Shown here: positions 11,966 to 22,830 of the stretch, piece by piece
Numbering within the stretch: position 1 is the stretch's first letter
Layout of the letters: each line of letters begins with the position of its first letter
NCBI GenBank assembly: GCA_016858145.1
Contig: JAEHOE010000150.1
Coordinates: forward strand, 62,001 to 126,000
Source: Edaphochlamys debaryana
Taxonomy: Eukaryota; Chlorophyta; Chlorophyceae; Chlamydomonadales
DNA length: 64,000 bases
Reading direction: 5' to 3'
Translations under genes and position numbers: made by a program
The notes under the pieces: generated by a model
What the model was told of the DNA's origin: nothing
The model's database searches: none
Seen by the model: only the letters and a program-made list of their open reading frames with translations

Positions 11966-12448
11966 TGAACTCCGAACCGGGAACGCCATTCGCGTGGGTC
12001 ACCGCCCTGTTCTATCGCGTGGCGCGGGCGGAATCTGGACGCGTACCCGGGAGTGCTAATCGGGGATCGCCGCCAGCGTGCCTTAATCTCCTCCGCTCTA
12101 CCCTCCACTACGTTCCGGGGAGCTACGGTCACCGTTGTGACCTTGGGTTTCGCGGGCACTTTGTGCCGAGAGGCACGCGGCCTCCTACAAAACCTCGGGG
12201 CCCTGCGAGCCGGGCAAGTCTGCACGCAGCTCCACCAGATCGCGGTGGAATACATGGACTACATCTCAACAATGCGGAGGCGGCGCGAGAAACACCCGGA
12301 TCGAGGGGGTGTGGGCTAGCCCGCACCCACCACCCCCGCCTCGGCGGGTGGTGGTGGGTGTGGAGGGGCTTGCCCCTTACACACACTCGCCCCCTTAATA
12401 CACGCCCCCTGTCGGGGGCGTCCCATTATTATTATTATTATTATTATT
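11966..12448 (+). mobile_element. LINE-like 3' end with (ATT)8 tail, copy 2
   Basis: Sequence-identical arrangement to 5,310-5,792, including exactly eight ATT triplets (12,425-12,448). It arose by segmental duplication, since the flanks are duplicated as well, not by a new insertion. Confidence 0.5.
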
Positions 12449-12882
12449 GGCGGTTCCTGCTGTAACCATCGCGTCCTACACCCGAATCCAGCATGCAATC
12501 ACGGTCGCACGTCACGGCTGGCGCCATGCTGTGTGATCACATGGCCATGGCACGGCGTCAGGGGCAACCGGCCAGTCGGGCCCTATTTGCAAAACAAGTG
12601 CGCTCACGGCCCCCTGCGCCGATAATCATGAGGCATATGGGCGCGCGGGGCCGGGTACGCACACCTTAACGAGCCATACCTCGCCGAGTGCCGGGACTGC
12701 CCGGGACTGCCCCTGGCCAGTCTGACCGCCAAGCCCTTGCGGAGCCGTGTTACTTTACTAGACAGTGTGGGTCAGCGCCCTGCGGCGGCCTCCCCCCATC
12801 CCGCCGCGTGGTCCCTTCGCCCACCAGAAACTCCCACAGCTCTCCTCCAGCCCTCCTCCGTCTGGCTTCTGGCCCTTCAGCA
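12449..12882. other. 3' flank of truncated gene copy 2
   Basis: Copy of 5,793-6,226. No gene recognised. Confidence 0.6.
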
Positions 12883-15800
12883 TTATACGCGCGGTGGCGG
12901 TGTGGGCGCGTCTGCTGGCGGCGGCTTGCCCAGGACGTCAACCAGCGTGAGGCTCCTGGGGTTGGATGTACGGAAGGTGCGGATCTCGATGGTGCCGTCC
13001 TTGGCGCCGAACGACAGATCGTCCAGCTCAAGCACGTGGGCAATCTGCGGAGGGAATTTGGCCAAACGACGCTGACTAGTCAGCCAGCTGGGGGCGAGCG
13101 TAGCAACCATGGACCATGGGGGCCAGGCATCTGCGCAGTTTCTCCCGCCCCTCCACAACCGACCATCCACCCAACCACACCATACACGTCCGCACACCCA
13201 CCTACCTGCATGCCAAACCGCTCTCTTTGGCGGCGCATAGCGTGTGCTGGTCTTTTGCGTGTCGTGCCCTGGCTTGACCAGGTCATATGATACTGACGAC
13301 CCCGCGGCGCCGGCGCCACCCTCCGCGTCCGCCGATGCGAGTACGGCAAGTTTGAATTCCACGCCACCCTTGTCGTAGTCGAGCACGAGCAGGGGGGAGT
13401 CACAGTTGGGTCGGACGCGGAGGAAGATCTCCTGTTGAGGAGAGGGGAAGGCGGAGGGCGGGGGAGCATGACATGATGTGTATATGGCATGGTACGGCGC
13501 GCGGTAGGCACGACGAGCAAAGCTCCGCCCTGCCCATCACACATACCCGTTGCTTTTCGTCGATAGCTCTCACGCCCTGCAGCGTCTTTACGGCCTGGAG
13601 GACGGAGGTTGCAGGTGAAAGGGGTGCGCGGTTTTACAGGAAGGTCAGCAGGGGGGATGGGATACGCAGCCCAGCCCTTCTTTCCGCTTGCTCAAAACAG
13701 TAGAAACAGCCCTAGCCCGCTCGCCTGCTCGAAGCTCAGCCGCCCACGCCAGCCTTGCACATGGACCACCTCGCGTGCGGTCGTGGTGGACTCAAGCGCT
13801 GCCGTCGCGCAGGGCCAGGCGCAGGCGGCGGGGGTCCGGGCAGGGCGGCAGGGCCCTCCAGCCACGCCTCCTCGAAACGGTCAGAGCCAACGAAGGCGCC
13901 ACCGCTTGGGGCTTCGCGTAGACCTCGTGGCGCATCTGCAGGGAAGGCAGAAACGGTGATCGGGTTATCGGGTTATATAGCCAGTTCTGACCTGCAGTTC
14001 CCTCCGGCAGCCCCGGCCACACTGGCCTCACCTTGCGGCTGGCTGCTGGGGGCTGCGGGGCTGCGGTGACACCGGCGTCCTCCGGGGTGTCGTACGACAG
14101 CTCGAACAGCACCCGCGGCTCCTGACGTGTCACCAAGACGGCTGCAGCGCTGCAGCCCCTCGCCACCGCCCGAGTCCGGACGGCTGGAAGCTCAGTGCGA
14201 CCATCAGCGCCGCGCCGGTGCCAGGGACGGGCAAGAAGCAGCGGCGGCTGGCGGCATCGCACGCAAAGCCGGGGCTTCCGGCCAGAGCGCTGCATGCCGC
14301 CTCCAAGCTGGTGAGGTCGGGCCCGGGCGAACCGGACTCCTCTGGTGGCTGCAATTGCGGGGCCTCTTCCTCCGACTCTAAGGCGGCCGGCGCCTTGATC
14401 AGTGCCGCCGGCTTTGCGGCGGGGCCTGCTGCGACCGCTGCCGCTTGAGGTGGTCGCGTCAGTTCAAGCAGTGACAGCTGCAGGATCTCAGCCAACTCAT
14501 AGCGGCAGATCTTGATCTGCGGCATCTTGCCGTAGCTGAGATATCCAGCTCGTACACGTGCGAGACCTGATAGGAGGGGGGGTGGACAGGGGTGACCGAT
14601 CGAGGTGGTGTCGGTCCTACCAGCCGCCGCCCCGGGCCCCACACAGCCGCAGCCTTACCGCGTGCCCCAGCTTGGAGACCGGCGGCGAGTGCGCGGTCGT
14701 GACCTTGCGCACGTCCACACCCTGTACGACAAGGTCGTACACCACCTCTGCAGTGGCAGCAGAGCCCCGCTGCGGCAGGGCTGCTGGGCGGCGCCCTCTG
14801 CACGACCTTGATGTCGGCGTTGCGCCTGTCCCAGTCCACCATGAGCAGGGCCCCCGCGTCCCCCTGCCCCTCCATGCTCAGGAGCAGCTCCTGCCGCTGC
14901 GTGTCGGCGCCCGCGTGTCTCACGGCCTTCACCGCCTGGGGGGTAGGTGGTTGGGTGGGCCGGCCATGTGAAAGCAGCAAAGGACAGAGAAAGCAGCAAA
15001 CGCACACGCTCTAGGGTTAGCACACGCTACGCATGCGGGTGGCGCGCGCTTTTACCTCCTGGAAAGCCAAGTGCCCCCTTCCAGCCACACGCCTTCGTGA
15101 CGGGTGGCGGCCGTGGTGTGCCACACGGGCTTGGCCACTGCCGCCCGCAGCCGCACGTGGCGCAGCTCCCACCCGCTGACGCTGCAACCGCCGCCGCCAC
15201 TGCTGCCGCCGCGGCTGCCGCTTCCGCCGGCACCGCCCTCCTCTGTGGGCTGTGGCGGGAAGCCCCTGCAGTCGTACCTCTGCGGCCGCTGTCAGCCCAG
15301 GGCACAGCTGCCGGCCGTGCGCGTGGACGACCTGCCGCACCTGCGAGCAGCCAACCGAACAGCATGACCGGTAACTACTGGCTTGATTGGCAAGCCGGCC
15401 CCGTGCTAGCTTGCAGACAGATATAGCTTAGAAGAATAGTACGTGATGCCATATGGATGCCCGGGGTTCCCACGCACCTTGGTGGGCCCTGCACGGTGGC
15501 CGCCCCAGCCCAGCTCCACGTGAACGGGCGGTACGGCAGGTCCTTCTTGCTGCCGTACAACGACGAAGACGTCATGGATGCTGACCCCCGTCATGTCATA
15601 CACCAGGCCCAGCAACAGGCGGCCCTCAAAGCCAGGGACTGGGAGGTAAGCGGTCTTGGGTCCGTGGGAGCCCTGGGCTGCGAAGAAGTCCGGGTGAGCC
15701 CGTACGCAGCGCACAGGGACCCAAAGCTTGGCACCTGCTCCGCCACCGTCCGGCCGCCTGCTCCAATTACCGGCGGCGGCGGTGACGGGCTGGGGATGGG

Positions 15801-16007
15801 GACCGGTGCAGGCTTGGGCTTGAGGTCATCCGCAGCAGCCTGAGGCGGCATCACGGCTGCACCGCTGTGCTCATCCGCAACCCGGTTACGGTCGCGTTGG
15901 TGCAGCAGCAGGGCCGCGGTGGCGAGCAGCAGGGCTACCATGATGGCCGAGACGGTGATGGAAACCATGGCGATAGCGTTGAAGCCAGAAGCAGTGGAAA
16001 CCGAGTT
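12883..16007 (-). pseudogene. Truncated, frameshifted copy 2 of the mosaic gene 3' end (part of exon 19 to exon 26)
   Basis: Corresponds to 22,831-25,953 of the complete gene. Exon 26 (13,044-12,883) is intact. Exon 25 has one extra base near 13,224 (GCTCTCTTTGG against GCTCCTTTGG). Exons 19-23 carry many one-base insertions or deletions, mostly in short homopolymers: for example GAGCCCGTACG against GAGCCCCGTACG near 15,700, AGAGCCCCGCTG against AGAGCCCGCTG near 14,765, and GAGATATCC against GAGATCATCC near 14,540. Substitutions are rare. Upstream, the copy ends inside the membrane-region exon and joins the 801-bp satellite. It cannot encode the protein as written. Either it is a young pseudogene or this part of the assembly was poorly polished. 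Confidence 0.8.
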
Positions 16008-19000
16008 ACCCCATCAGCCCAACACAAGCTCTACCGACATCCACGTGTCGCCCGCTACCGCTAGAACCCCCTGCTGGTGCGCGGCGCGCCCCTCCTGCCC
16101 GAGATGCGGTTGGAGTGTAACTAGCAGGGACCCGTGCTTCGCACAGGAAGCCGAGCGCGCAGGGTCGCCATCATCCAAGCAAGCTGTTGTTCCCAAGTGT
16201 GTCGATGTCCCCCCCAGCCAGCCGCCCGCCTGGCCGACGTCCCATCCCCACATCCCAACCACACCCCCGCCCTCCCCCGCCTAAGTGCCCACCCAGCCTC
16301 CTGCCAGTCCCCACGTTGAATCCCGTGTCCCCGACGTCTGACTCTCCTTCTCAGCTCCGGTTGCGGGGCAAGCACACAGGCCTGAGTGGCATGTGCATGG
16401 CGCCATGTCGGCCCACCACCCAGCAGCTCCGCGCGAGGCATTTGCATGCCATGTCGAGCGACAGGTGGCCTCCATTGAAGGCTCCACAAAGGAGGATGCA
16501 AGTGGCGGCGTTAGCTGGCCATCTCTGGTGTTCTCTGCTCGCTCGCTCCCAGCTCATGCACTAACGTGGCTTGCCTGCTCTGGCCCATTCGATGTAGCCG
16601 ATGGTGTCAACCGTCGAACGGAGCGCCTCAGAGGTGAAGCTTACGTGCATCTGTCTGCACGGGCCCGGCGCTATCGGTGTTGGATGAACGCACTAGGAAT
16701 GTTTGTCTGTAGCATTCATGCTTGCTAAGGCGTGGACTCCTGGAACGAACTTGTGGAACTCGGAACCTGGGCGCAAACCAAGCCAATCGGCCGACCATCC
16801 CTCGGTACCCCAAATCAGCCCAACACAAGCTCTACCGACATCCACGTGTCGCCCGCTACCGCTAGAACCCCCTGCTGGTGCGCGGCGCGCCCCTCCTGCC
16901 CGAGATGCGGTTGGAGTGTAACTAGCAGGGACCCGTGCTTCGCACAGGAAGCCGAGCGCGCAGGGTCGCCATCATCCGAGCAAGCTGTTGTTCCCAAGTG
17001 TGTCGATGTCCCCCCCAGCCAGCCGCCCGCCTGGCCGACGTCCCATCCCCACATCCCAACCACACCCCCGCCCTCCCCCGCCTAAGTGCCCACCCAGCCT
17101 CCTGCCAGTCCCCACGTTGAATCCCGTGTCCCCGACGTCTGACTCTCCTTCTCAGCTCCGGTTGCGGGGCAAGCACACAGGCCTGAGTGGCATGTGCATG
17201 GCGCCATGTCGGCCCACCACCCAGCAGCTCCGCGCGAGGCATTTGCATGCCATGTCGAGCGACAGGTGGCCTCCATTGAAGGCTCCACAAAGGAGGATGC
17301 AAGTGGCGGCGTTAGCTGGCCATCTCTGGTGTTCTCTGCTCGCTCGCTCCCAGCTCACGCACTAACGTGGCTCGCCTGCTCTGGCCCATTCGATGTAGCC
17401 GATGGTGTCAACCGTCGAACGGAGCGCCTCAGAGGTGAAGCTTACGTGCATCTGTCTGCACGGGCCCGGCGCTATCGGTGTTGGATGAACGCACTAGGAA
17501 TGTTTGTCTGTAGCATTCATGCTTGCTAAGGCGTGGACTCCTGGAACGAACTCGTGGAACTCGGAACCTGGGCGCAAACCAAGCCAATCGGCCGACCATC
17601 CCTCGGTACCCCAAATCAGCCCAACACAAGCTCTACCGACATCCACGTGTCGCCCGCTACCGCTAGAACCCCCTGCTGGTGCGCGGCGCGCCCCTCCTGC
17701 CCGAGATGCGGTTGGAGTGTAACTAGCAGGGACCCGTGCTTCGCACAGGAAGCCGAGCGCGCAGGGTCGCCATCATCCGAGCAAGCTGTTGTTCCCAAGT
17801 GTGTCGATGTCCCCCCCAGCCAGCCGCCCGCCTGGCCGACGTCCCATCCCCACATCCCAACCACACCCCCGCCCTCCCCCGCCTAAGTGCCCACCCAGCC
17901 TCCTGCCAGTCCCCACGTTGAATCCCGTGTCCCCGACGTCTGACTCTCCTTCTCAGCTCCGGTTGCGGGGCAAGCACACAGGCCTGAGTGGCATGTGCAT
18001 GGCGCCATGTCGGCCCACCACCCAGCAGCTCCGCGCGAGGCATTTGCATGCCATGTCGAGCGACAGGTGGCCTCCATTGAAGGCTCCACAAAGGAGGATG
18101 CAAGTGGCGGCGTTAGCTGGCCATCTCTGGTGTTCTCTGCTCGCTCGCTCCCAGCTCACGCACTAACGTGGCTCGCCTGCTCTGGCCCATTCGATGTAGC
18201 CGATGGTGTCAACCGTCGAACGGAGCGCCTCAGAGGTGAAGCTTACGTGCATCTGTCTGCACGGGCCCGGCGCTATCGGTGTTGGATGAACGCACTAGGA
18301 ATGTTTGTCTGTAGCATTCATGCTTGCTAAGGCGTGGACTCCTGGAACGAACTCGTGGAACTCGGAACCTGGGCGCAAACCAAGCCAATCGGCCCGACCA
18401 TCCCTCGGTACCCCAAATCAGCCCAACACAAGCTCTACCGACATCCACGTGTCGCCCGCTACCGCTAGAACCCCCTGCTGGTGCGCGGCGCGCCCCTCCT
18501 GCCCGAGATGCGGTTGGAGTGTAACTAGCAGGGACCCGTGCTTCGCACAGGAAGCCGAGCGCGCAGGGTCGCCATCATCCGAGCAAGCTGTTGTTCCCAA
18601 GTGTGTCGATGTCCCCCCCAGCCAGCCGCCCGCCTGGCCGACGTCCCATCCCCACATCCCAACCACACCCCCGCCCTCCCCCGCCTAAGTGCCCACCCAG
18701 CCTCCTGCCAGTCCCCACGTTGAATCCCGTGTCCCCGACGTCTGACTCTCCTTCTCAGCTCCGGTTGCGGGGCAAGCACACAGGCCTGAGTGGCATGTGC
18801 ATGGCGCCATGTCGGCCCACCACCCAGCAGCTCCGCGCGAGGCATTTGCATGCCATGTCGAGCGACAGGTGGCCTCCATTGAAGGCTCCACAAAGGAGGA
18901 TGCAAGTGGCGGCGTTAGCTGGCCATCTCTGGTGTTCTCTGCTCGCTCGCTCCCAGCTCACGCACTAACGTGGCTCGCCTGCTCTGGCCCATTCGATGTA

Positions 19001-21243
19001 GCCGATGGTGTCAACCGTCGAACGGAGCGCCTCAGAGGTGAAGCTTACGTGCATCTGTCTGCACGGGCCCGGCGCTATCGGTGTTGGATGAACGCACTAG
19101 GAATGTTTGTCTGTAGCATTCATGCTTGCTAAGGCGTGGACTCCTGGAACGAACTCGTGGAACTCGGAACCTGGGCGCAAACCAAGCCAATCGGCCGACC
19201 ATCCCTCGGTACCCCAAATCAGCCCAACACAAGCTCTACCGACATCCACGTGTCGCCCGCTACCGCTAGAACCCCCTGCTGGTGCGCGGCGCGCCCCTCC
19301 TGCCCGAGATGCGGTTGGAGTGTAACTAGCAGGGACCCGTGCTTCGCACAGGAAGCCGAGCGCGCAGGGTCGCCATCATCCGAGCAAGCTGTTGTTCCCA
19401 AGTGTATAGCAAGAATTACAGTGGCGAGGGATCGCAACCCGCTCGCAAGTGTGTCGATGTCCCCCCCAGCCAGCCGCCCGCCTGGCCGACGTCCCATCCC
19501 CACATCCCAACCACACCCCCGCCCTCCCCCGCCTAAGTGCCCACCCAGCCTCCTGCCAGTCCCCACGTTGAATCCCGTGTCCCCGACGTCTGACTCTCCT
19601 TCTCAGCTCCGGTTGCGGGGCAAGCACACAGGCCTGAGTGGCATGTGCATGGCGCCATGTCGGCCCACCACCCAGCAGCTCCGCGCGAGGCATTTGCATG
19701 CCATGTCGAGCGACAGGTGGCCTCCATTGAAGGCTCCACAAAGGAGGATGCAAGTGGCGGCGTTAGCTGGCCATCTCTGGTGTTCTCTGCTCGCTCGCTC
19801 CCAGCTCACGCACTAACGTGGCTCGCCTGCTCTGGCCCATTCGATGTAGCCGATGGTGTCAACCGTCGAACGGAGCGCCTCAGAGGTGAAGCTTACGTGC
19901 ATCTGTCTGCACGGGCCCGGCGCTATCGGTGTTGGATGAACGCACTAGGAATGTTTGTCTGTAGCATTCATGCTTGCTAAGGCGTGGACTCCTGGAACGA
20001 ACTCGTGGAACTCGGAACCTGGGCGCAAACCAAGCCAATCGGCCCGACCATCCCTCGGTACCCCAAATCAGCCCAACACAAGCTCTACCGACATCCACGT
20101 GTCGCCCGCTACCGCTAGAACCCCCTGCTGGTGCGCGGCGCGCCCCTCCTGCCCGAGATGCGGTTGGAGTGTAACTAGCAGGGACCCGTGCTTCGCACAG
20201 GAAGCCGAGCGCGCAGGGTCGCCATCATCCGAGCAAGCTGTTGTTCCCAAGTGTGTCGATGTCCCCCCCAGCCAGCCGCCCGCCTGGCCGACGTCCCATC
20301 CCCACATCCCAACCACACCCCCGCCCTCCCCCGCCTAAGTGCCCACCCAGCCTCCTGCCAGTCCCCACGTTGAATCCCGTGTCCCCGACGTCTGACTCTC
20401 CTTCTCAGCTCCGGTTGCGGGGCAAGCACACAGGCCTGAGTGGCATGTGCATGGCGCCATGTCGGCCCACCACCCAGCAGCTCCGCGCGAGGCATTTGCA
20501 TGCCATGTCGAGCGACAGGTGGCCTCCATTGAAGGCTCCACAAAGGAGGATGCAAGTGGCGGCGTTAGCTGGCCATCTCTGGTGTTCTCTGCTCGCTCGC
20601 TCCCAGCTCACGCACTAACGTGGCTCGCCTGCTCTGGCCCATTCGATGTAGCCGATGGTGTCAACCGTCGAACGGAGCGCCTCAGAGGTGAAGCTTACGT
20701 GCATCTGTCTGCACGGGCCCGGCGCTATCGGTGTTGGATGAACGCACTAGGAATGTTTGTCTGTAGCATTCATGCTTGCTAAGGCGTGGACTCCTGGAAC
20801 GAACTCGTGGAACTCGGAACCTGGGCGCAAACCAAGCCAATCGGCCGACCATCCCTCGGTACCCCAAATCAGCCCAACACAAGCTCTACCGACATCCACG
20901 TGTCGCCCGCTACCGCTAGAACCCCCTGCTGGTGCGCGGCGCGCCCCTCCTGCCCGAGATGCGGTTGGAGTGTAACTAGCAGGGACCCGTGCTTCGCACA
21001 GGAAGCCGAGCGCGCAGGGTCGCCATCATCCGAGCAAGCTGTTGTTCCCAAGTGTGTCGATGTCCCCCCCAGCCAGCCGCCCGCCTGGCCGACGTCCCAT
21101 CCCCACATCCCAACCACACCCCCGCCCTCCCCCGCCTAAGTGCCCACCCAGCCTCCTGCCAGTCCCCACGTTGAATCCCGTGTCCCCGACGTCTGACTCT
21201 CCTTCTCAGCTCCGGTTGCGGGGCAAGCACACAGGCCTGAGTG
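16008..21243. repeat. 801-bp satellite array 3 (one partial plus six units)
   Basis: A partial unit begins in mid-repeat at the junction with truncated gene copy 2. Full units start near 16,389, 17,190, 17,991, 18,793, 19,641 and 20,443. Spacing is 801-802 bp except one unit of 848 bp, which carries a 47-bp insertion (19,406-19,452). Between-unit differences are few, which points to recent amplification or homogenisation. Confidence 0.9.
19399..19452. other. 47-bp insertion with 7-bp flanking duplication in one satellite unit
   Basis: The target sequence CAAGTGT occurs once in all other units but flanks the inserted segment here (19,399-19,405 and 19,446-19,452). The insert has no obvious terminal inverted repeats. 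This could be a small mobile fragment with a target-site duplication or repair-associated filler DNA. Confidence 0.6.
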
Positions 21244-21913
21244 TCGAACGCAACCTTTCTCACGAGTGCGGGCCCCAGTGCGGGCCCCAGTGGCCCACCC
21301 ATGGGCACCCGTGGATATGTGACAACACGTTCTATGTAGTAGGGGGGGGACTGCTGCAGTCCGACTGCACTCGCGTTGACTGCGCGTATAGGCCGCCCTA
21401 CGAGCGTGTAGCTATCGTGGCTTTCACTTGCATGGCTCGGCCCCTCGTGTGCGCACGGAGAGAGGCAGTCGACCTCGGCAATACGCGGGACCGATCTCGC
21501 GAACGCACCCCTCGCGCGACTTCTGGTCCGCATGTCGACTATCTACGTGCTGTCTGTTATCCGAAACATCACACGCAATCGCGGAAGGCACTCGTTTGCG
21601 CTTCGTTACGCGCCAACCACCTAACCGATCGCGTTACCAACTTTTCTCGCGAATGCCCCAACATCTGGCCGCCCTACGAGCGTGTAGCTATAGTGGCTTT
21701 CACTTACATGGCTCGGCCCCTCGCGTGCGCACGGAGAGAGGCAGTCGACCTCGGCAATACACGGGACCGATCTCGCGAACGCACCCCTCGCGCGACTTCT
21801 GGTGCGCATGTCGACTATCTACGCGCTGTCTGTTATCCGAAACATCACACGCAATCGCGAAAGGCACTCGTTTGCGCTTCGTTACGCGCCAACCACCTAA
21901 CCAAACCGCCCCG
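21244..21913. repeat. 276-bp tandem duplication, copy 3
   Basis: Copy of 4,640-5,309, with CTCGTGTGCG instead of CTCGCGTGCG near 21,445. Confidence 0.75.
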
Positions 21914-22396
21914 TGAACTCCGAACCGGGAACGCCATTCGCGTGGGTCACCGCCCTGTTCTATCGCGTGGCGCGGGCGGAATCTGGACGCGTACCCGGGA
22001 GTGCTAATCGGGGATCGCCGCCAGCGTGCCTTAATCTCCTCCGCTCTACCCTCCACTACGTTCCGGGGAGCTACGGTCACCGTTGTGACCTTGGGTTTCG
22101 CGGGCACTTTGTGCCGAGAGGCACGCGGCCTCCTACAAAACCTCGGGGCCCTGCGAGCCGGGCAAGTCTGCACGCAGCTCCACCAGATCGCGGTGGAATA
22201 CATGGACTACATCTCAACAATGCGGAGGCGGCGCGAGAAACACCCGGATCGAGGGGGTGTGGGCTAGCCCGCACCCACCACCCCCGCCTCGGCGGGTGGT
22301 GGTGGGTGTGGAGGGGCTTGCCCCTTACACACACTCGCCCCCTTAATACACGCCCCCTGTCGGGGGCGTCCCATTATTATTATTATTATTATTATT
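21914..22396 (+). mobile_element. LINE-like 3' end with (ATT)8 tail, copy 3 (next to the complete gene)
   Basis: Same structure as 5,310-5,792, with the ATT tail at 22,373-22,396. It sits downstream of the complete mosaic gene on the opposite strand. A TTACA at 22,325-22,329 reads TGTAA on the minus strand and could serve as the gene's poly(A) signal, about 500 bp past its stop. Confidence 0.5.
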
Positions 22397-22830
22397 GGCG
22401 GTTCCTGCTGTAACCATCGCGTCCTACACCCGAATCCAGCATGCAATCACGGTCGCACGTCACGGCTGGCGCCATGCTGTGTGATCACATGGCCATGGCA
22501 CGGCGTCAGGGGCAACCGGCCAGTCGGGCCCTATTTGCAAAACAAGTGCGCTCACGGCCCCCTGCGCCGATAATCATGAGGCATATGGGCGCGCGGGGCC
22601 GGGTACGCACACCTTAACGAGCCATACCTCGCCGAGTGCCGGGACTGCCCGGGACTGCCCCTGGCCAGTCTGACCGCCAAGCCCTTGCAGAGCCGTGTTA
22701 CTTTACTAGACAGTGTGGGTCAGCGCCCTGCGGCGGCCTCCCCCCATCCCGCCGCGTGGTCCCTTCGCCCACCAGAAACTCCCACAGCTCTCCTCCAGCC
22801 CTCCTCCGTCTGGCTTCTGGCCCTTCAGCA
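22397..22830. other. Probable 3' UTR and flank of the mosaic gene
   Basis: Non-coding stretch immediately downstream, in minus-strand terms, of the stop at 22,831. If the TGTAA at 22,325-22,329 is used, this is 3' UTR. No other feature seen. Confidence 0.45.

Noticed and set aside
10818..12059. Plus-strand open frame of 413 codons
   Set aside because: Runs through the satellite and the 276-bp duplication. It is longer than its counterparts only because of a 21-bp insertion that joins frames.
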